Source of the DNA: Euryodendron excelsum
Lineage: Eukaryota; Streptophyta; Magnoliopsida; Ericales; Pentaphylacaceae
Assembly (NCBI GenBank): GCA_033060915.1
Contig: CM065388.1
Coordinates: 39,756,001 to 39,820,000 of the forward strand
Length of the DNA: 64,000 nt
Reading direction: 5' to 3'
Below are positions 33,320 through 45,541 of this stretch, piece after piece. The notes below the pieces were generated by a model. It searched no databases, was not told the origin of the DNA, and saw only the letters and a list, made by a program, of their open reading frames with translations. The position numbers and the translations under genes are program-made. Position 1 is the stretch's first letter. Each line of letters starts with the position of its first letter.

Positions 33320-36300
33320 CAAACTAGGCCAAGCAAGTTGCAATTTTCCTTATGCAAGGCAGTTTGTTTGCATGAATGATCAATTTATTTATTTTTTTAA
33401 TTTATAATTTGTAATAACTTAGTTCAAAATTTGTATACAATAATATGTTTCTATTTTGAATTAGGTAAATATATGTTTTGAAAGAATTAGTAATTTTTGT
33501 AAATAAAATAAACTTTGTAGAATTTTGAATTGCTTCATTTCCGACCAAACACATACGTTACTCAATTCATAAATAAATCAATTCAAAATTCGTCAATTCA
33601 CAATTTTAAAGACAATCAAGCAAAGCCCTAAATATATCTATACATTTGTAAAATAATCCTTGGTATTTTTTTTTTAATATTTCACATTCCAAGTCCAAAA
33701 AGTATATATTTCACCCTTCTTGAATGGCGAGCGGTGGCAGACCAGAAAGTATTTATCTAAGGTTTTGGTAAGGTCTAGAGATTTTCTTTTCTTTTTTAAG
33801 ATTTCGGTAGGGTATAGAGATTAAACTAATGGATAATGGAAAATTCACCTCGACAAATCGTCCTTATAAGTTACATCATCAAAATACGAAATTTATGAAG
33901 CAAGTCATTCACGTCAACCGTAATACGTTGAAAATTACACACATTTGGTGCGAAAACCAAAACCTTTTCCCACTAACAAATTGAGTCATCAATCTTTCAC
34001 CTACTTGGTCATGTTAGGAAAACACAGCATGACCTGACCTTCATATCTAGTAACATGGGATGATCATTTTTCTTCGGGTAATGTTATGTAAATAGAATTT
34101 CTCTCTGTAGAATTTTTATAGTGAATAATGTGTTTGTTTGGCCTATCATTTTAAACTAAAATACTTATTATCTTGGCTAGTAAGTTCAATTATAGTTGTG
34201 GAGTTTCTGTATAAAAAAATTATGTACAAATAAAATTTTCCTTTTTCTTCGTTGATCACATAGACTGTTTGGTAAAATCGAAAATACTCCAATTATATAA
34301 TTCACATAATATAAATACTTTCTATAATTTCTAGAAGGTCGTAAAGTTGTTTCCTTCGACAAATATTTAGAGATCAACAAAAGCTTCCTTATTAGGATAA
34401 ACCAATTTTCACTTTTTGGTTAGAATCCAACCCTTGGAAGTATTTTTCACACTTTTAAATGGTCTTTTATTCTTTCCTAAACTTCATTAGACTTTCTAGA
34501 TTATGAGATAACAAAAGAAGGCAACTTGCACGAGGCTCCCACCTAGCAGGATCTGAGGAGGACCAACCTTTTACAGCCTTACACTCATGTGCAAAGAGTC
34601 TGTTTATGTGTTTTGAATTTATAATGACTAGACATTACTGTACTAAAAGCATGCCATCAGTAGCAATCTTATTGCTATGTAAACTCCACCCTCAGGTTAA
34701 GAGAGAACAATTGCTAATTAAAAACATGAAGGCCTACCTAAACCATTGACAACCCTATTTAGTCAATTTTGAAGCTGCCTAAGCCATTCTTGCTAAGTAA
34801 TTAACCTTGCTTAAAACTTAAGCAATGAATTTGACTTGTCTGATTGGTAAACAAGCTTAGACAAGCATTTTTGGCATATGCTAAGCCTAAACTGTTGACT
34901 AGCATCTCAATCCATAAGCGACGGAATATTTATTTTACAATTGTCTCACATAAAAATTAGATAACTATAAGTCTCAAAAATTATTATGTTCACCTTTTTA
35001 TGAAAATTTAAATTTTGTTTCTTACTTCTAGAACATAGAATAGCCCAATCTGAATTGAGAGATTCGAAATACGAGTTCTGAATTCTGATCAATGCCTACC
35101 CAACTAAATTAATTCATTTATACATTCAACGATTTTAAATTAAATAATATAAAACAAAGTAATAGAATTTAGGCAATCAAATGACCACAAAACTTAAATT
35201 CTTAATTGGTAGGCTAGGAATATAATACGGTCGATTTTTCTATCTGAGTAGAAGCTATGGACATGTGATAGCGCATGATTTTTGAAAAATTAGAAAGATG
35301 AGAAAAGTATGAAGAGGGACATTGGGGAAAAAAAATGTAAAACATGCAGAAAGAAAAGTATGCAGAAAGATTTTAAATTCACTTGAAATTACTAACCCTT
35401 TTCTATTCTTTTTGTTTGCAAAAGTAGGACCATCACTTTCTTTCTTAGATAACATAGAATTTTGCTATAAATCAGCTTATAAGCTGGCTTATTTACTTTT
35501 TTGACTTATTTACTTAAAAAGTAAATAAGTCATTGGACTCGATTTCTACTGCATTTATAACATTGTTAAAGGCTATTGTGCAAGTAACTTTCACTTTTGT
35601 CATTTTAGCATTTTTTTTTTTTTATACAATGGTGTATAATAAATATACGCTTTGGAGAGCTATACATTTTTGACAAAAACAACCATTATTACTTAGACTA
35701 GAGATATATTAGCAATATTTGAGATGCCATGGTTATATTAAGTTATTGACAACTGTATCTTCTCTCCCTCAAGTTATCTTCAATAAATACATGCATTTTA
35801 TTGAAAGCAACCTCACATCTCTGAATTTTTTTTTATCCTGACACTTGCAACTTTTGTCCAGTAGCTAGTCATACAATTCTAAAAAATAAAATAATTGTGG
35901 CTGTCATTTGCAACATTTGCTCATTATCTTGACCAATGTAAGATTTTGATTGCCAATTAAAAATTAACTTGTTAACATTTTAGGTAACCTTCAGCTTGAA
36001 TTTAGGCTAAAAATTAAGGAAAAAAAAAATTGGATACTGTACCAAACAATCAACGTGATAATTTTTGCCAATTTAAACCAATCTAGGGCCAAGCACACGG
36101 GAATTTTAATTGAAAAGTTTATATATGTATTTGCTATCGTCATACATTATAGAAAATCAAAATTAAAACACAATGTCTTCCATATATAATTTTGTTGTCG
36201 GAAGTTCAAGATGTCACAGGCTTTATTATGATAAGTCATCTAGTTAATTAAATGCCTACTTTTATAAACACTTGCTTCTAACTCCAATTATCCACTAGGT

Positions 36301-36491
36301 AAAATTGGAAAGATTGTGTATATATTTATATAAATTTGTACGCAAAATATTTATCCACACCCATAGATTGTACATGGTCAAAAGAACAAAGCTTTAGGCG
36401 TATGCAATGACGTATCATTCTATATGTTATTGTTGGAATTTGTGGCAATATTTTCTTTGGTCATACTCTTGCATTTTCAACACACACCCAC

Positions 36492-36523
<32 letters not shown>

Positions 36524-38959
36524 AACTGAGTGACGCATTAGTATAACGGTAAGATAGCTCTATTACAAGAGGCTAAAACAACAGCAATAATCTCACCAAA
36601 ATGATAATAGTATTGCATGTATTTGACTTTTTCTATGCGGCGTACGCTGCCCTGTGTGTTTATATATAGATATGTTTAATTTAATTTAATTTTTTTGTTC
36701 CAAAGGAGGGCCTGAGGCCCTAACAATAAGACACTCACTAATGCGGGATTGCCCAATACCTTAGCACTAAAACTCTCTTGACTCTTGAGCTTAATGTTAA
36801 CTTAGCACTAGGATAGATCAAAGATCAAGTTCAAATTTGAAAAAGTTGAGGATTTTCGATGATCATTATGAATGCCCAATACCTTAATCCAATCTTCCAT
36901 GGTAATAAGGGTTTCTTAGTGCTCTCCTTCCATCTCCTTTCTTGATAGGATTTTTTTTTTTTTTTTTGTTGGTTTGGGTGTTTTACCAGCTGTCCCTAGT
37001 GTGTGGTTTCATTCTCACTATTTTTGTTTTCTTTTCTAATTCTTGGTTTCTGTGTTTTTTGGAAGTGAAACGAATGAGAAGTTCAAAAACATTATTACTT
37101 ATATTTTTAAAGGATTCAATTTTATTTTTCAAATTTAAAGAATAATTTCTAATTATTTCCTAAAAATTGATTTACTATGAGAATTTTTTTTAAAAAAAAA
37201 AAAGTCAATTTTCGTTGTGTTAGCCAGAAAGCGGGTTTTAAAAAATAAAACCAAACGCGCACACAATCCAAATGAAACACTGTAGCAGATCTTCTTATGA
37301 TATTTAAGGCTGGGCCATGTGAGCCATATTTTGGATGGCCCACGGGGTTGTCTAGATTTTTATGCCATGGAAGTAGGGTTGACAATGTATAATAAACCCA
37401 GCTGCATCCCACTCTTAATGTATAGTATGGATTTGGAGTAATAATAAATGAAGTAAATTATCAAAAGAAAATACAACCCAAAGCGGATTTGGGGTGAGGC
37501 AAGGTTTATGTCAAATTGCCCCTTCTTGCACTAATTATATTGTGAAATATCTTAAAATCTTATTACACTTTAATAATAAAAAATACACTATATATAAAAG
37601 TGAATACTAGAGTTTTAATACTGCCTTTTACTTTTTGGGCTTTAGCCTTGATTTTCCAATTTGATATATATATTTTTTGGGGCTTTAGCCTTTTACTAGA
37701 GTTTTTTTTATTATTTATTTATTTTTATTATTTATAATATTTTCATATTTGGAGAATTGTTTATTTTGATGTGTTTACCTCGTCTTAATCCAAAGTAAAA
37801 CTCATAGGAGAGAACATGGTGAGGAGATTCAACCAGTCGCGTGTTTGGGAGCTATGGCTTTTTCTCATTAAAAATATAATAGGGTTTAGCCTAATTCAAT
37901 CCGTTGCCAACCCTGCATGGAATTCTATCATTAGTTTCATAGGTATATATTTACCATATAATAATCCAAGTTTGCACCCTAATTTTGATTCAAACTGTTT
38001 TTTACAAAGACAAATGAGAAAGTTAAAGCTTTGTAAGGATCTAGATTTGAAAATAAAGGGTCACAACCACACATAAAGGTGTGTTTGGTCGTTTTAAAAT
38101 TAAGTTGTGGCAAACTTTGTTTTGATCCATTAGAGAGCATTCAAGTGTTAATAAAATAAGTCTTTTTCTACAAAATGACTGCGTTTTTTGCCTAAATGAA
38201 ACGAAAGGCTTGGTATAGGGGTTCGATTACAAAGAGAGTTTACGCACCTTATATCTTCAAAAAAAATTAGCATTGTGTCTTTCCAAACTTGGGATCATTG
38301 ATAGTTGGTGGAAGTATTCAACGTTTCGGAAATAGGATTTTTTTAAAAGCAAAGTTTGGGAAAGCTTTTTGTAAATTAGTTTAGAAAATCGAATGTATTC
38401 CCGTACTAAGGATGTAAATGCCCTATTACTTGAAGATGTACTGACTATGACTCGAACCAGACTGTCAATGAAATGCTCACATTTATATGTTGCACCACTT
38501 AGATAGGAAAAAACTTTACTTAATTTAAATTTTAAGGGGAAAAATGTTTTATTCAATTTTATTGTCAAAAAATGCTTACGAAAATAGCATAGGTCTTTAG
38601 ATATCAATTATTTTCATTAGCATTCCTCATTGATGAGTTTGATGCTTTCTTGTTTTGGTTCGAATTGCTTTAGGTCCGTCTAGGCTGAAGTCCACGCCAG
38701 CTTGCTCAAGTCCAAAATTACATGAATGGGTCCAATTAGTGTTGGGTTTAGACTTTAAACTATATTGCGTTCAAATACCAACCTGTCCAAGTTTTCAATT
38801 GTCCATTTTCTTAGCCGTGTTTGCATGCGACTCGTCCTTTGACATTTTCAAGCAGAACTAAATAAAATTGAGAAGTAGAGTTAGTTAGTAATATGGGTTC
38901 GACTTACTCTTTTCCTTTTCAGGTTTTGACTCTTCAATGCACAAAAATAAATAAATAAA
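33320..38959. other. Long AT-rich intergenic stretch, no gene supported
   Basis: Contains poly-T and poly-A runs, an (AT)n stretch at about 36,490-36,525, and a short palindrome near 35,480-35,530 (TTATTTACTTTTT with AAAAAGTAAATAA). Minus-strand frames at 37,149-37,412 and 38,257-38,607 were inspected; neither shows domains, start context or splice partners I recognise. Confidence 0.45.
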
Positions 38960-39336
38960 ATAGGAAAGTGGTTCTTTTTTAGAAAAACTGAAATTTGGGA
39001 TTGATTCAAATAAGATTGGAAGTCGGTTTAAAAGAAAACCGAAATTTAAGAAACTAATTGAACAATATGACTTTCATAGTTTAAGGTTCATATAAAAGCC
39101 GAATAAGAATTGTAGACCGTTTTTTATGAAAAGTGAAGTTTCGAAATGGATTGAAAAGTATGCTTCAAGATTAAAGTTTTAATTTTAATGCAGATATTAT
39201 AGGAAAATTGTTTTTAAGAAAACCAAGCTTTAGAAATTGATTAAAAACATGATTTTCAATATTAAAGTTTTAGGTTTTAATATGAAAGTTTTGATTGAAT
39301 TCAAATAACATGAGGAGAGCTACTATCAACATCTGT

Positions 39337-39446
39337 AACTGTGGGTTAGTCTCCAGCTGATGAATGACACATTAGCTGAATTCCATCAACTGATGATAGA
39401 ATTTAACTGATGTGACACTCATTAGGTGGTAACTAACCCACAACCA
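39337..39446. repeat. Foldback (hairpin), ~49-bp arms
   Basis: The left arm starts GTGGGTTAGTCTCCAGCTGA and the right arm ends GGTGGTAACTAACCCAC. The arms pair over about 49 bases with roughly ten mismatches and almost no loop. The size and shape would suit a small-RNA precursor or a tiny MITE. It ends a few bases before a TATAAATA. Confidence 0.7.
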
Positions 39447-39450
39447 CGAC

Positions 39451-39458
39451 TATAAATA
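39451..39458 (+). promoter_or_regulatory. TATA-like box beside the foldback
   Basis: TATAAATA on the plus strand, directly after the hairpin, in a less AT-rich setting (CCACGACTATAAATAACA). No ORF of note follows within 1 kb; it may be the promoter of a solo LTR or viral-type insertion. Function inferred only. Confidence 0.35.
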
Positions 39459-39523
39459 ACAATCTCCATAATCAGAGTGTAGGCCTGCAAATTTTAATCA
39501 ATTACAAAATGCCTCGTGTTCTA

Positions 39524-39740
39524 CCGCCTAAAAATATGACACTTTAATTGACCAATTAAATACCGACATGACCCTATATGTAAAAAGAACGGTTGAACAG
39601 TGACTTTTTCGACTAGCTTTTTGGCCATTTTCTCTCGATTTTGCCTCTGGATTTTGCTCTCCCTTAGAACGGCTCTGCCTTGCACTTTTGCTAAATACCT
39701 AAAATATGACACTTTAATTGAACAATTAAATACTGACATG
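39524..39740. repeat. Direct repeat pair, ~43 bp
   Basis: TATGACACTTTAATTGA followed by CAATTAAATAC.GACATG occurs near 39,534 and again near 39,704, about 172 bases apart and both in the same orientation. Confidence 0.75.
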
Positions 39741-40805
39741 TATCTTACAAGTCACAAATCAAAATCACGTCAATGTTCTAATCAAATTTAACCACGTGTC
39801 AGACAAACAACTCTGGGCAAATGAATGAATAAAGAATTAGTTATCAAACAATTCTTGGTAAATATTAACTTTATCTTTTTTGGGTAAGTGAAATATTAAT
39901 ATTATCAATTTAAAGATAAAAATAATAGAGAGATAATAATCAAATAACTAGAGTTATTATAAGTCTCTTTCACTCTAGACCATTAATTGTGGTGACCTTC
40001 GCCAAATTGAAGACAGAATTCTACATAAAATATTTATATAAAAAAACTCAAGCAAAGTAGAAAAATTTTATCGAGATGAAAGCTTCTAAAATCCCAGAGA
40101 ACTTTTCGCTTAAGTTTTGTTCTCAAGAAAATTCATCGCGATGAAACTCCGTCAAACTCTACTGCTTATACATTCAAATGAAGAGTTTTGTTGCTAATAC
40201 CTACAATTTAATATTCTCTTGTGCCAAATTGAAGGAATTATTGTAATTTCATCTAAGAACAAGTTGTCAAGTCAACTTGTACTAATTTATCATCTTCCTT
40301 GTGCACATTGAAGAAGATTTCATCATTCTATTTGAGAAAAAACTGTCAAGTCTATTCTCGAAGGAAAGAATTGAAGGATCTTTATTTTGTTCAAAATATT
40401 CCAGAAATAATATTAAGAATTATTTTAAATAAATAAATTCAAAAGTTTCTCTATTTTTCTATCTTTATTTTTGCAGACAAGGAATTTGTATGAATAATGA
40501 AAATGGTCTTTTTTTAATATAAAAATTACATTAGAAAAAGATTGAACAATATGATTTTCAAATTTTATTAAAGCTTAATTAGATAGGAAGTTGCCCTACA
40601 ATAAAACCTGAGTTTGAAAAATGAATTGAACATTAGTTTTATCATAATTTGAAATTTGGATTAAGGCTAAATTAGATTGGTAGCTAAAAAATAAGAAAAT
40701 TGTGAATGTGAAAATGAGGAAAATAGACTTTTCAAGTTAAAGCTTTTTTTTTTTTTTTTGGGTATGTGGGAAGTTGAAGTCAAAGAGAAGCAACTACAAC
40801 ACTAA

Positions 40806-41157
<352 letters not shown>

Positions 41158-41160
41158 TAA

Positions 41161-41355
41161 ACTGGTCAACAAGACAACGCAATTAGAAGCATCCCACAGT
41201 AGACAACATTGCACACAACCAAGAGGTTGAACAAGGAATTGTAAGCTATCAGAAGCATTCAGCGATTCATGCGCAAGCTCATTTGTGCAGCCATTTGCTT
41301 GTCGCCCTGCATACTGGGATTCACAATCCCGATCATAATTCACTAACTCAGTGAT
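41161..41355 (-). pseudogene. RNase H-like (LINE-type) C-terminal remnant
   Basis: The minus-strand frame reads ELVNYDRDCESQYAG then RQANGCTNELAHESL. The second part resembles the HxxREANxxADxLA ending of RNase H domains in plant LINEs and related host proteins. It is joined in frame to a copia RT piece (DMDETSYVIGI, 41,403-41,356), so the open frame is chimeric. The catalytic Asp of the ADxLA motif reads N (TNELA). Clearly a fragment. Confidence 0.5.
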
Positions 41356-42130
41356 CTTGATAATAATGCCAATGACATAAGAGGTTTCATCCATATCTTT
41401 CATCTCAAAGTTCTGAGAAAGAAAAAAACTTTTATCTCACGTGGCAAATCCAAATCATTGCTTGGAAGTAAAATATCATTCACATATAAGACTAAAAAAA
41501 TATATTTATTTCCACTAACTTTAAGGTACATACATTGATCAACAATGTTTTTCATAAAATCATATGAAGTAATAATGTTGTTAAACTTTAATATCATTGG
41601 TGAGAGGTCTGTTTTAGTCTATATATAAATTTTCTTGACTTGCAAACCAAGTTATTATCTTTAGAAGAAAATTTCTCAACCGGCACCATGTATATCTCTT
41701 CCTCAAAATCTCCATTCAAAAAGGCCATTTTCACATCTATCTATTTTAACTTTAAATCAAAATGAGTTACTATTGCCACGATAATCCTAAATAAACCTTT
41801 CTTAGAAATTTGAGAGAAAGTTTCATTTTAATCAATTCATTCCTTTTGAGTAAAACTCCTGGCTACAAGTCTGGTCTTATATCATTCAATGTTACTAGAA
41901 GAGTTTCTTTTAGTCTTAAAGGCCTATTTATGACCAATAGCTATAGTCCTTATTGGCAACTAAATGAGATCCCAAACTTGATTTTTAGCCATTGATTCCA
42001 TCTCTTCCTTCATGGCATCATGTCATAGTGTGAAAATGCCCCAATTTATGGCTTGTGACAACAAGCTAGGATCATTGTTAGATTTAACATCAAAGTTAGA
42101 TTCTTACAATTATACATGGTAATAACTAAA
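41356..42130 (-). pseudogene. Copia reverse transcriptase (relic B)
   Basis: Right to left: MKEEMESMAKNQVWDL (near 41,990), FKTKRNSSSNIE, YKTRLVARSFTQKE (near 41,870), DVKMAFLNGDFEEEIYM (near 41,725), then DQCMYLKVSG and FLVLYVNDILL (41,597-41,400). The catalytic YVDD box reads YVND, so one Asp is lost. Numerous in-frame stops and frame changes. This is the standard copia RT order; RNase H beyond it is replaced by other sequence. Confidence 0.85.
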
Positions 42131-43300
42131 AATCGTTGATTTTCTTTCTCTTCAAGATCTCCTTACTTTTATTAGTTTTTGTAAATTTTGAATGAGAAGT
42201 TCTGCTTGAATTTATTCCTTATGTAGTGGTTGTTCTTGACTTGGTTGCTCTCTGATGTTATCTGCAATTTGGGATGAAAAAACAACTACTTCCCTAATTG
42301 ATTTCTCCATGAGGTCCTTTATTTCTTCAAACTCAATGGTTCGAGGAGAACCACTCCCACTAGTTTCAAGCTCCTTAAAAATTTAGCATTTCTAGCCTCA
42401 ACAATTCTAGGTGTGTGTGAAGGACAATAAAACTTAAATCTTTTGGAGTTTTCTGCATACCCAATAAAAAACAACTAACTATTCCTGGGTCTATTTTTTT
42501 CATATGTGGGTAATATACCCTCACCTCAACTGAACAACCCCATATCTGTCAATGTTTTAAACTTGGTTTTCATCATTTCTATAATTCAAAAGGTGTTTTA
42601 AGAACGACTTTAAATAGACCCCTATTTAAGACATATATAGTGATTTTCAAGGTCTCACTCCATAGATTTATAGGAATATTAGAATAACTAATTATTTTCC
42701 TTACCATGTTTATTAGTGTAAGCTTCCTTCTTTCAGCCACACCATTATGTTATGGTGTTTTAAGCATTGAATATTGAGCAATTAGGCCTTCTTCTTTAAG
42801 GAACTTAGCAAATGGACCTGGTATTTGTCCTGATTTTGTGTACCTCCCATAATATTCTGACCTTACAATCTTGATTTTCTTTTTTGTTTGTCTCTCTCCC
42901 TCTGCCTTATAGGCTTTAAAAATATCTAGTGCTTCAGCTTGATGAAATGAAAGTTAGAGATACATATATCAAGTATGGTCATTGATCAATGACATGAAAT
43001 ATCTCTGACCATTCAACCAAGGAGGAGTAAATGGTCCATGGAGGTTTGTGTGTATAATCTTAAGAGTCTCAGAACTCCTCTTGGCATCTTTAGTGGACTT
43101 GTTAATTTGTTTTTCCTTAATGTAATCTACACAAGTACCAAAATCAATAAAATCAAGAACGTTTTAAAATTCTTTCATCTACCAATCTTTTAATTCTTTT
43201 CATGAAGATATGTCCCAATCTCCGATGTTATAACATAAAGGTATTCTCATTGATAATGTTTCGCTTTATGCCAATCTCATTATGCAAGGTCAAAAGGTTA
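42131..43300 (-). pseudogene. Copia integrase and GAG-pre-integrase remnant (relic B)
   Basis: Recognisable right to left: CVDYIKEKQINKSTKDAKR (near 43,110), IHTNLHGPFTPP (catalytic Asp reads N), FMSLINDHT, IKIVRSEYYG (the usual Asp of RSD reads E), HNGVAERRKLTLINM with the catalytic Glu kept (near 42,725), WGCSVEVRVYYPHMKKIDP (near 42,500) and a MQKTPKDLSF tail. Stops are frequent. Two of three DDE residues are altered, so this copy is dead regardless of its stops. Confidence 0.82.
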
Positions 43301-43417
43301 TTTTTAAAATTAGAATTTAAATTAAACTTAAATAATTCATCATTTAAAAAATCATTGTCAACAATGGCTTTATTTTTCAATGACTCAAAATTTGTACTAT
43401 TAAAATTGAAATTAAAT

Positions 43418-43544
43418 AACCAACTAAGGCTAGTCTAGTTGGCTTCCCTTAAGGAGGTCAAGGGTTCGATTCCCCCTCTCCACATCCCCTCTCTGGCTTA
43501 GGCTCTCTTTATAATCCCTTCCGATGTACCAAAAAAAAAAATTT
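43418..43544 (+). mobile_element. tRNA-derived SINE with target duplication
   Basis: Has a pol III B box (GGTTCGATTCC at 43,463-43,473), an A-box-like GGCTAGTCTAGTTGG about 35 bases earlier, a pyrimidine-rich body (CCCCTCTCCACATCCCC, CCGATGTACC) and an 11-base A tail. It is flanked by TTGAAATTAAAT (43,406-43,417) and TTGAAACTAAAT (43,545-43,556), a 12-bp duplication with one mismatch. Inserted in copia relic B. Confidence 0.85.
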
Positions 43545-44510
43545 TTGAAACTAAATCTAAAAGTTACTAATTTAGAAATATAAACCAAATTTCTAAAAAA
43601 ATGTTCGAACATAAAAAGTGTTTTCAAGATCCAAAATAAAGGCAAAATTTCAAACCAATTTAAAAGTTCCAATAGCCTTCACAAGTGAATGCATCTCATT
43701 TCCTGAATAGATGCCTTGTTTACTTCTTGTTGGTTTCTTTAGGTTGAGAAAGCCCTGTATGGTATTGACAATGAGAATTGTAGAAACTGAATTAATCCAT
43801 CATGTATTATTAGGACCATTCACAAAATTAGATTTATAACACCAAAAGATAAGAGATTACCTTTTTTTTTTTATGAGCCATTTCTTATACTTACCACAGT
43901 TTTTGTTCATGTGTCCCTTTTTCTTGTAGAAAAAGAATATATCTTTATTGTCATAATGTTTTATTGGCACTTTTTGTTCTTCTCTTGAAGAACACCGTTG
44001 CACTTTTGAACCTTCCACTTTCCATGAATATTGGATTAGCAGTTTTTAGTTTTTCATGCTTTAGCCTTCCTTCCTCTTTAACCCACATGGTCAGAAATTC
44101 ATTCATGGATCATTTTTCCTTATGTGTATTATAGAAAATTTTGAAATAACCATACTCCATAGGAAGAGAGGTAAAGACAAAATGCACAGAGAATGATTAT
44201 TATGTTTCATGCCTAATAGTTTCTTCATTAAGGTGTTAGTAAATGCTTTATCAGAACTAACAAACTGCACTTTAATAGCTTTCATGAAACCTTTTGCCTT
44301 GTCGCATTGGAGGTTTGAATTCCTAATGCCCTTATTGATATGGGACTTAATGAGCATTAAACTTAGGTGACTGGATTGCTCCCACGGCTCAAATGAAGCC
44401 CTCTCAATTAGTGTACTTGATTCTGTGAGGAGGATGGTTTGTCACACGGAGCGCCAAATCAAGGTCAATGCACCCCAATGTCAAAAGAACTTTATCTTTT
44501 CAATCAAAAA
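43545..44510 (-). pseudogene. Copia gag remnant (relic B)
   Basis: Reads LTLGCIDLDLALR near 44,470, then an open 84-codon part (44,357-44,103) with SHINKGIRNS, KAKGFMKAIKVQFVSSDKA and TLMKKLLGMK, the usual copia UBN2-type gag core. A zinc-knuckle relic FFFYKKKGHMNKNC near 43,900 has lost its first two Cys. The N-terminus toward 44,510 is decayed. Host sequence of the SINE at 43,418. Confidence 0.8.
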
Positions 44511-44631
44511 AAATTATCATCACTTAAAATGAAATACGAGATAATTCAATACTCAAGAATATAGTAGGAATAATGCACTAACCAAGAATGTTTTATGCTA
44601 TGAAACAATAATCAAAATAAAGTAAATTCAA

Positions 44632-45147
44632 GGGTAAATTACACTGACCTCCCTTGGGGTATTTGACAAATGTAGACAATTCCTCTCAGGTTTCTGAAAT
44701 GACACTGCCCTCCTTTGCTTTATCTAACAATATGCAAAAACCTCTCCTTCATTACCCAGCTGTTAGATGCATGGATGAACATTGCTAATGTCATTAGTCT
44801 AAAAATTTTAAATGTTAAGATTGTCCATTGTTCATTTAACAAAATTTAAAATATTTGTCATAAGTGTATAAAATTATATTAAATAAATAACTCATTTAAT
44901 ATTGTCCAATCGTATTATGCCACACTACATTTTTCTATCCACCCTTTTCTCTATTTACTAAACCAAGACCTATCATAGAACTAGCCTCACCCAACAACTG
45001 CCCAAGCCAAATCCACCCTCTTCCCATTAACCCTATACATTTGTAACCCCTTTCTTCTCTGGCCAGCACTGAACACCATCGATCACAAAACCCATATACC
45101 AACACATCTGAACACATTTCCACCATTCACTCACCCTACCCCACCTA

Positions 45148-45180
<33 letters not shown>

Positions 45181-45493
45181 TCACAAAACTACACATATAA
45201 ATATACACAAAATTATATATATACATATACATATAAAAAACACATTTATATACACCTTACACCTTGAAATCATATATATGTACATATTTCAAAAATGGCA
45301 CCCCAATTGTTGTGATTTTCTGTGTAATTGCTGTGATATTGGTGAGACTGTGGAACTACAGAGATGATCTTGAGGGTTGTGTTGGTATGGCGATGATTAT
45401 TGGTATGCAGTCGGAATGGGAGGTGTGTTCAAGAGGCGACGAGAAGGGGAGGTTTCAGAGGGCATTGGTGTATTCAATTGGTTCAATTACTCT

Positions 45494-45541
<48 letters not shown>

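Larger units (their letters stand above)
38960..40770. repeat. Degenerate tandem repeat split by a ~1.2-kb insertion
   Basis: Repeated phrases (AAAACCGAAATTTAAGAAA, GATTGAACAATATGATTTTC, ATTAAAGTTTAA, AGATTGGAAGT) recur at intervals of about 90-100 bases in 38,960-39,300 and again in 40,500-40,770. The stretch between (about 39,300-40,495) lacks them. This implies one decayed array with a later insertion. Confidence 0.5.

Noticed and set aside
36541..36590. A-box-like phrase (GCATTAGTATAACGGTAAG).
   Set aside because: No B box or tail follows; probably chance or a very old SINE remnant.
37149..37412. 87-codon minus-strand ORF.
   Set aside because: No recognisable domain, poly-Phe end from an A-run, no splice or promoter support.
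38257..38607. 116-codon minus-strand ORF.
   Set aside because: AT-rich random-looking composition, no family resemblance, no conserved motif.
43440..43475. Possible tRNA gene because of GGTTCGATTCC.
   Set aside because: No cloverleaf could be formed; the A tail and target duplication identify a SINE.
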